The notes under the pieces: model-generated
The model's database searches: none
What the model was told of the DNA's origin: nothing
Seen by the model: only the letters and a program-made list of their open reading frames with translations
Assembly (NCBI GenBank): GCA_006226775.1
Contig: SBGD01000062.1
Coordinates: forward strand, 1 to 64,000
Direction of reading: 5' to 3'
From: Paracoccaceae bacterium
GTDB lineage: Bacteria > Pseudomonadota > Alphaproteobacteria > Rhodobacterales > Rhodobacteraceae
DNA: 64,000 nucleotides
Shown here: one piece after another, positions 58,709 through 64,000 of the stretch
How positions within the stretch are numbered: the first letter of the stretch is position 1
Layout: each line of letters begins with the position of its first letter
Program-made: the position numbers and the translations under genes

Positions 58709-60250
58709 TCATGGGTCCTCCTTTGGGGGGTGGAGCTTGCCGGGCGTGTCGATCACCGTCGAGACATAGGGGTCGGGCGCAAAGAGTTGCGCAGCCATGG
58801 TGGTGGCATAGGCTTGGACCTGGCCGGCCAGCACCGTATGCGCCGCCAGCAGCGCGATCAGCCCGCCCACCGCGACATAGGACAGGGCCGCCGGGCGGGG
58901 CCGCGCCGGGTCGTTGTCCTGCGGCGCGATGCTCTCGGCCTTCCAGAACAAAATGCTGCCGGCGCGCGAGAACCCCACGAGGCTGATCAGGCTCGAGCCC
59001 AGCACCACGGCCCAGATCCAGGCCATCAGCGGCGCGTCGTAGGCCGCCTGCATGACCAGCAGCTTGCCGAGAAAGCCCGACAAGGGCGGCAGGCCCACCA
59101 TGGCAATCGCGCCCACGAAGAACAGCCCGGCGGTCAGCGTGGTCCCGGCCACGGGGGGCTGGGGCGTCAGCTCGAGGTCGGCGCGGCCCGTGCGCACCAG
59201 GTCCGAGATCAGAAACAGCGCCGCCCCCGCCAGGGTCGAATGCACGATGTAATAGAGCGCCGCGGCGATGCCCTCGGGCGTGAAAAGCGCGATCGAGACC
59301 ATGACCATGCCCATCGAGCCGATGATCGAGAAGGCCACCAGCCGGTCCAGCCGCTTGGCCGCCAGCACGCCCACCATCCCCAGCGCCAGCGACAGCAGCG
59401 CCGCGGGCATCAGCCAGAGGTCATGCAGCCCCGCGGTGACCGCCAGATCCGGCGGAAAGATCAGCGTGTAGACCCGGATGATCGCATAGGCGCCGACCTT
59501 GGTCATGATGGCAAACAGCGCCGCGACCGGGGCCGGGGCTTCGGCATAGCTCGACGGCAGCCAGAAATGCAGCGGCACCACCGCCGCCTTGATGGCAAAG
59601 ACCAGCAAGAGCAGGACCGAGGCCACGCGAATGCCCACCGTATCCTCGGGGTCGATCGCCGTGACGCGCCCGGCCAGGTCGGCCATGTTGAGCGTGCCGG
59701 TCTGGGCATAGATCGAGCCCAGCGCAAACAGAAAGAGCGTCGATCCGACGAGGTTGAACAGCACGTATTGCACGCCTGCGCGCAGCCGCGCATTGCCGCC
59801 GGCGTGAATCATCAGCCCGTAGGAGGCGATCAGCAGCACCTCGAAGAAGACGAACAGGTTGAACAGGTCGCCGGTCAGGAAGGCCCCCATCAGCCCCATG
59901 AGCTGGAACTGGAAGAGCGCGTGGAAATGCCACCCGCGGTCGTCCCAGCCCGAGCCGATGGCGTAGAGCAGCACGAAAAGCGCCAGCACCGCCGTCAGCA
60001 GGACCATCCCGGTCGACAGCCGATCCCCCACCAGCACGATGCCGAAGGGCGCCGCCCAGTCGCCCAGCTGGTAGAGCAGGATCGCGCCGCCCGACACCTC
60101 CCAGGCCAGCCCCAGGGCAATGGCGATCAGCGCCAGCACGCCCGCCACCGAAACGGCGCGCTGGATGGCAAGGTGGTGGCGCGCGGCCAGCACGATGAAG
60201 GCGGCCAGCATCGCCGGCAGAACCACGGGGGCAATCATCCAATGGGTCAT
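58709..60250 (-). CDS. phaD: Cation/proton antiporter subunit D
   Basis: A 513-residue proton-translocating subunit related to NuoM/NuoN, with about fourteen helices. Functional segments include LLIASYGLMIHAGG, FAIKAAVVPLHFWLPSSYAE (with key Lys and His) and FSIIGSMGMVMVSIALFTPE. A soluble C-terminal tail of ~45 residues ends the protein. ATGA overlap with subunit C. Confidence 0.93.
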   Translation of the reverse strand: MTHWMIAPVVLPAMLAAFIVLAARHHLAIQRAVSVAGVLALIAIALGLAWEVSGGAILLYQLGDWAAPFGIVLVGDRLSTGMVLLTAVLALFVLLYAIGSGWDDRGWHFHALFQFQLMGLMGAFLTGDLFNLFVFFEVLLIASYGLMIHAGGNARLRAGVQYVLFNLVGSTLFLFALGSIYAQTGTLNMADLAGRVTAIDPEDTVGIRVASVLLLLVFAIKAAVVPLHFWLPSSYAEAPAPVAALFAIMTKVGAYAIIRVYTLIFPPDLAVTAGLHDLWLMPAALLSLALGMVGVLAAKRLDRLVAFSIIGSMGMVMVSIALFTPEGIAAALYYIVHSTLAGAALFLISDLVRTGRADLELTPQPPVAGTTLTAGLFFVGAIAMVGLPPLSGFLGKLLVMQAAYDAPLMAWIWAVVLGSSLISLVGFSRAGSILFWKAESIAPQDNDPARPRPAALSYVAVGGLIALLAAHTVLAGQVQAYATTMAAQLFAPDPYVSTVIDTPGKLHPPKEDP

Positions 60251-60603
60251 GATCCGCCCCCGGCCAAATCGTCGACGGGACCCTTCGGGTCGTCCACGTG
60301 GTCGTCCTCCGAGCCGAGAAAGGCGCCAAGGCCGATCATCACCACCACCGCCGTCATCCCGAAGGAGATCACGATGGCGGTCAGCACCAGCGCCTGCGGC
60401 AGCGGATCGGCATAGCCCGACACGTCATCGCGCAGGATCGGTGCCGCGCCCACCGTCAGGCGGCCGGAGGCAAAGAGAAAGACGTTGACCGCATAGGTCA
60501 GCAGCGAGATCCCCAGGATCACCGGAAAGGTCCGCAGCCGCAGCATGAGGTAGATGCCCCCGGCGGTCAGGATGCCGATGGCCGAAGCGACAAGCAGTTC
60601 CAT
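60247..60603 (-). CDS. phaC: Cation/proton antiporter subunit C
   Basis: A 118-residue NuoK-like subunit with three helices: ELLVASAIGILTAGGIYLML, FPVILGISLLTYAVNVFLF and LPQALVLTAIVISFGMTAVV. It starts one base after the subunit A/B stop and overlaps subunit D. Confidence 0.93.
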   Translation of the reverse strand: MELLVASAIGILTAGGIYLMLRLRTFPVILGISLLTYAVNVFLFASGRLTVGAAPILRDDVSGYADPLPQALVLTAIVISFGMTAVVVMIGLGAFLGSEDDHVDDPKGPVDDLAGGGS

Positions 60604-60604
60604 G

Positions 60605-63484
60605 TCACGCGCCCTCCCTGACGGACCCGGCCTCGGGGGGCGGGAGAATGACGCGCGAGGGGTCGATATCCATCGGGTACTCGCTCTCGGGCATATGGGC
60701 GCGCCGCGCCAGCCGCGAGAAGCTCTCCAGCGAGAGCATCACCGCGCCGACCACCGCGAGGAACACCCCGAGGTCGAACAGCAGCGCGGTGGCCAGCTCG
60801 AACTTCTGGAAGGGCGGGATGCGGACATAGGTGAAATCCGAGGTCAGGAAGGGCTTGCCCACGAACCACGAGCCGATGCCGGTCAGCCCCGCGGTCAGAA
60901 CCCCCGAGCCGATCACCCCGTGATAGGGGTATCTCAGGCGTGCGGAGGTCCAGGAAAAGCCGCTGGCCATGTATTGCATCACCACCGCGATCGAGACGAC
61001 CAGCCCGGCGATGAAGCCGCCGCCGGGCTCGTTATGGCCGCGCCAGAAGATGTAGAAGCCGACCAGCAGGACCACCGGCATGATGACCCGCGTCAGCACC
61101 ACCATCATCATCGGGTGCACGTCGCCCGCGCGCGGCTGGTCGGGCTCGCGGTTGAGCAGGCGCGCGCGCACCGGGCCGCGCAGCAGTGTCTCGGTCAGCG
61201 CATAGATCAGCAGCGCCGCGATGCCCAGCACGATGATCTCGCCGTAGGTGTCGAAGCCGCGGAAGTCGACCAGGATCACGTTGACCACGTTCGAGCCGCC
61301 GCCGCCCTCGTAGGAATTGGCCAGGTGGAACTCCGAGATCGGCGTGCGGACCGGGTCGCGCAGCAGGTAGTGGTAGGTCAGGCCGAAGGTCGCAAGGCCC
61401 CCCGCCACCGCCACCCCGGCATCGCGCACCCGGCGCAGCACGGTGCTTTCCACCGGCGTGCGGTTGGGCAGGAAGTTGAGCGCCAGCAGCAAAAGGATGA
61501 TCGTCACCACCTCGACGGTGAACTGGGTCATCGCCAGGTCAGGCGCGCTGAAGAACACGAAGCCGATCGAGACCATGAGCCCGACGATGCCGATCAGCAT
61601 CAGCGCCAGTAGGCGGTTGCGGTGCATCAGCACCAGCCCGCCGACCGCCGCCACCAGCATGGCCCAGCCCGCGATGGTCACCGGCCCGGCAGGCTGCGGG
61701 CTGCGGGTCGGTGGGCCCAGGGTGCCGGTGGTCCAGGCGTGAAAGCCCGCCGCGACGATCGCCACCGTGCCGATCGCCGCATAGCGGGTGAAGGCGCCGT
61801 CGTGGAGCGGCAGGATCAGCGCGCGCGACAGCCGCGCCGCGGCCTCGACGATGGCCTCGAAGATCACCTTGGCCTCGGGCCGGGGGGCGGCGTCCCACAG
61901 GCGCAGGGCGGGGTTGAACAGCGCCAGCATCAGCAACCCGCCGGCGACCGCGATCACCGACATGTAGAGCGCGGGCACCAGCCCGTGCCAGATCTTGAAA
62001 TGCGCCTGCGGCACTACCGCCTCGCCGCCCAGCACCGAGGCGGTGACGAGCTTGACGAAAGGCTCGGCCAAGAAGGGCGCGACGCCGATCGCCACCACCA
62101 GAACCACCAGAAGGGCGGGGGGCAGCCACATGCCCGGGTTGGGGTCATGCGGGCGGGCGGGATAGTCGTCGCGCACCGGCCCGAGGAAGACATGGCCGAT
62201 CAGCCGGAAACAATAGGCCGCCGAGAACAGCGACCCGAAGGTCGCCAGCGCCGGCACCAGCCAGGGCAGGTCGTAAAGCGTGGTCTGATAGGCTTCGTCC
62301 AGCATCATTTCCTTCGACAAAAACCCGTTGAGCAGCGGAATCCCCGCCATCGACAGCGCCGCCAGCGTGGCGATGCCGAAGGTGACCGGCATCAGGCGGC
62401 GCAAGCCGCCGAGGCGGCGGATGTCGCGGGTATGGGCCTCGTGGTCGATGATCCCGGCGGACATGAAGAGTGCGGCCTTGAAGGTTGCGTGGTTGAGGAT
62501 GTGAAACATCGCCGCCATGGCGCCAAAGGCGGTGCCGGTGCCCAGCAGCATGGTGATCAGCCCGAGATGGCTGACGGTGGAAAAGGCCAGGAGCGCCTTC
62601 AGGTCATGCTTGAACAGCGCGATCACCGCGCCCAGCACCATGGTCACCAGCCCGGCGGTGGTGACGATCACCACCCATTCCGGCGTGCCCGCAAGGACCG
62701 GCCACATCCGCGCCATCAGATAGATGCCCGCCTTCACCATGGTGGCCGAATGCAGGTAGGCCGAGACCGGCGTCGGCGCGGCCATGGCGTGCGGCAGCCA
62801 GAAATGAAAGGGGAACTGCGCCGACTTGGTGAAACAGCCCAGCAGGATCAGGATCAGCGCCGGCAGGTAGAGCGGATCGGCCTGCACCAGCGCGCGGTTC
62901 TGCAGGATCACGCTCAGGTCGTAACTGCCCGCGATCTGGCCCAGGATCAGCATCCCGGCAATCATCGCCAGCCCGCCCGACCCGGTGACGATCAGCGCCA
63001 TCCGCGCGCCCTGCCGCCCCTCGGGCAGCTGTTTCCAGTAGCCGATGAGCAGGAAGGACGACAGCGAGGTCAACTCCCAGAAGACCAGCAGAAGCAGGAT
63101 GTTGTCGCTCAGCACGACCCCCACCATCGCGCCCTGGAAGAGCAGCAGGTAGGTGAAGAACTCGCCCATGTGGTCGTCGCGGCTGAGGTAGTGGCGCGCA
63201 TAGGCGATGATCAGAAGCCCGATGCCCAGGATCAGCAGGGCGAAGAAGAAGCCCAGGCCGTCGAGCATTAGGGTGAAGCTCAGCCCCAGCGCGGGCATCC
63301 AGTCGACCCGCGCCATCACCACCTCGCCTGCGAGGACGGTGGGCAGGTTGGTCAGCAGCCCGATGAAGGCCGCGAGCGAGACCGTGAAGGTCACACCGGC
63401 ACAGGCGGCCCGGCCCGCCGCGTTCATCAGACCGGGCAAAAGCGCGCCGAAAAAGGGAAGGGCGACGATAAAGAGGAGGGACAC
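60605..63484 (-). CDS. phaAB: Cation/proton antiporter fused subunit A/B
   Basis: A 959-residue protein combining MnhA (NuoL-like, residues ~1-790) with an MnhB-like C-terminus (~800-940: VLTRVIMPVVLLVGFYIFWR, then GHNEPGGGFIAGLV). The proton-channel part shows LTSLSSFLLIGYWKQ, FTKSAQFPFHFWLPHAMAAP and FSTVSHLGLITMLLGTG. The A-B fusion is characteristic of Pha systems of Sinorhizobium and other alphaproteobacteria. GTG start at 63484 has AAAAGGAG six bases upstream. First gene of a six-gene operon. Confidence 0.94.
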   Translation of the reverse strand: MSLLFIVALPFFGALLPGLMNAAGRAACAGVTFTVSLAAFIGLLTNLPTVLAGEVVMARVDWMPALGLSFTLMLDGLGFFFALLILGIGLLIIAYARHYLSRDDHMGEFFTYLLLFQGAMVGVVLSDNILLLLVFWELTSLSSFLLIGYWKQLPEGRQGARMALIVTGSGGLAMIAGMLILGQIAGSYDLSVILQNRALVQADPLYLPALILILLGCFTKSAQFPFHFWLPHAMAAPTPVSAYLHSATMVKAGIYLMARMWPVLAGTPEWVVIVTTAGLVTMVLGAVIALFKHDLKALLAFSTVSHLGLITMLLGTGTAFGAMAAMFHILNHATFKAALFMSAGIIDHEAHTRDIRRLGGLRRLMPVTFGIATLAALSMAGIPLLNGFLSKEMMLDEAYQTTLYDLPWLVPALATFGSLFSAAYCFRLIGHVFLGPVRDDYPARPHDPNPGMWLPPALLVVLVVAIGVAPFLAEPFVKLVTASVLGGEAVVPQAHFKIWHGLVPALYMSVIAVAGGLLMLALFNPALRLWDAAPRPEAKVIFEAIVEAAARLSRALILPLHDGAFTRYAAIGTVAIVAAGFHAWTTGTLGPPTRSPQPAGPVTIAGWAMLVAAVGGLVLMHRNRLLALMLIGIVGLMVSIGFVFFSAPDLAMTQFTVEVVTIILLLLALNFLPNRTPVESTVLRRVRDAGVAVAGGLATFGLTYHYLLRDPVRTPISEFHLANSYEGGGGSNVVNVILVDFRGFDTYGEIIVLGIAALLIYALTETLLRGPVRARLLNREPDQPRAGDVHPMMMVVLTRVIMPVVLLVGFYIFWRGHNEPGGGFIAGLVVSIAVVMQYMASGFSWTSARLRYPYHGVIGSGVLTAGLTGIGSWFVGKPFLTSDFTYVRIPPFQKFELATALLFDLGVFLAVVGAVMLSLESFSRLARRAHMPESEYPMDIDPSRVILPPPEAGSVREGA

Positions 63485-63875
63485 GCGAACTCCTTTTGGT
63501 AATTTCTACAAACCTGTCAAGGAATTGCAATGGGGCAAGAGGGCCTCGCCAAGTTTGCGCGACTTCCGCGCGCTTGTCAGCCCCGGAACGGCCGGTTTCG
63601 GCCGGAGCGGTGGATATTCGGCGGGAGGGCGTGCAGTCCGGTGCGGCGGGGGTTGCCTTCGGTGCGGGCGGTGTCTGTCATGCAAGGGTGTGGGTGCGGG
63701 GGCAGAGCGGGAGGTCCCGGATCAGGTCCGGGACTGCGGTGGGAGAGGGGGCGGGCAGAAGATCGCAGTGGGCGAGGGCCGCGAAGGGCCGCGCGTCGGG
63801 CGCGGGCGGGGCGAGAGTCGCGGTTGCGCCGCGGGGTCGCCCCGGCGGGATCGCCGGGGCGGGGGGCGTCCGGGC
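63485..63875. other. Intergenic region upstream of the antiporter operon
   Basis: About 390 bases. The left ~50 bases are AT-rich (TTTTGGTAATTTCTACAAAC at 63494-63513) and likely carry the antiporter promoter. The remainder is G-rich, with a palindromic repeat at 63714-63734. Plus-strand open frames here are low-complexity Gly/Arg/Ala translations and are not called. Confidence 0.55.
63714..63734. repeat. Palindromic intergenic repeat
   Basis: GTCCCGGA and TCCGGGAC are perfect 8-bp arms around TCAGG. The element resembles short 'cccgga-tc-...-tccggg' palindromes common between genes in alphaproteobacterial genomes; copy number cannot be judged from this window, where only one clear copy is seen. 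Confidence 0.5.
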
Positions 63876-64000
63876 TCAGTGTCCCAGGGTCGCCGCATCG
63901 ACGCGGCGGGGGTCGGACGCGCCGAAGAGATAGCCGCTTTCCTTGTCCACCAGGATCGACTGGGTCGAACCCATCACCGATTGCTCACTGACCTTGTGGC
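63876..64000 (-). CDS. Gamma-glutamyltransferase (C-terminal end, partial)
   Basis: The last 41 codons of a minus-strand gene whose start lies beyond the window. The visible residues HKVSEQSVMGSTQSILVDKE followed by SGYLFGASDPRRVDAATLGH are the usual C-terminus of the gamma-glutamyltransferase family (small-subunit strand before GASDPR). Too short to separate glutathione hydrolases from cephalosporin acylase-like relatives. Confidence 0.75.
   Translation of the reverse strand, partial: HKVSEQSVMGSTQSILVDKESGYLFGASDPRRVDAATLGH

Noticed and set aside
61622-63271. Plus-strand frame of ~550 codons antisense to the antiporter A/B gene
   Set aside because: Low-complexity shadow translation; the minus-strand gene is a complete PhaAB with ribosome-binding site.
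63496-63933. Plus-strand frame upstream of the antiporter operon
   Set aside because: Gly/Arg/Ala-rich translation without motif, starting inside the likely antiporter promoter and running over the gamma-glutamyltransferase end.
1-64000. tRNA or rRNA genes, CRISPR arrays, insertion sequences
   Set aside because: No T-loop/CCA-type pattern, no regularly spaced repeats and no transposase-like protein was seen, including around the low-GC gene at 27284-28105. A covariance-model search would be needed to exclude small RNAs.

Overview
The window is GC-rich (roughly two thirds G+C by eye) and densely packed, with many ATGA/GTGA start-stop overlaps. The gene set fits a marine alphaproteobacterium of the Rhodobacteraceae (Roseobacter group): taurine dissimilation by Tpa/Xsc/Pta under a TauR regulator, TauABC with a long TauC, a carboxyspermidine route to spermidine, a PhaAB-fused cation antiporter, and several small Rhodobacterales-type proteins. 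This is inferred from gene content; no rRNA or tRNA gene is visible.

Layout. 1-4764: peptide/nickel-type ABC transporter (3' end of the binding protein, two permeases, two ATPases), then an MFS carrier (4854-6083). 6105-12845, minus strand: an eight-gene respiratory cluster. It encodes a small membrane protein, a CuA subunit II, a B-type-like heme-copper subunit I, a heme O synthase-like prenyltransferase, a SenC/Sco protein, a cytochrome b/ferredoxin/MvhD-like fusion, a secreted protein and a bacteriohemerythrin. Subunit I has Gln where the oxygen-reducing enzymes carry the His-crosslinked Tyr, and an FNR/NnrR-like box lies upstream, so I read it as a candidate sNOR-type nitric oxide reductase locus. 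13349-19015: small conserved or unknown proteins and a DUF1611/amino-acid racemase pair, with a Cys-rich secreted module in frame with the DUF1611 gene. 19207-22568: a phosphoesterase and a two-component system.

22700-37093 is a sulfonate region: xsc, pta, tauR, tpa, a HisD/HpsN-like dehydrogenase, a dimethylglycine-dehydrogenase-like flavoprotein and tauABC. Copies of a TauR-like repeat (CTGGACYTAA) lie before tauR, tpa and xsc. A lower-GC hypothetical gene (27284-28105) interrupts it. 37095-40571 is tcuR/tcuAB (tricarballylate/citrate). 40689-44186 holds PhnA and a small signalling set (sensor-like protein, HWE-type kinase, single-domain receiver).

44366-51524, minus strand, is a compact catabolic locus: creatininase-family hydrolase, ABC transporter, cytosine-deaminase-like amidohydrolase, FAD-linked oxidase, binding protein, RutR-like TetR regulator and RidA-like protein. 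It looks like uptake and breakdown of an N-heterocycle whose identity I cannot assign. 51734-54996 is an Lrp regulator divergent from an orphan AceE-type E1. 55045-57425 is carboxyspermidine dehydrogenase/decarboxylase. 57543-63484 is a Pha/Mrp-type cation/proton antiporter operon. The right edge holds the 3' end of a gamma-glutamyltransferase gene on the minus strand.
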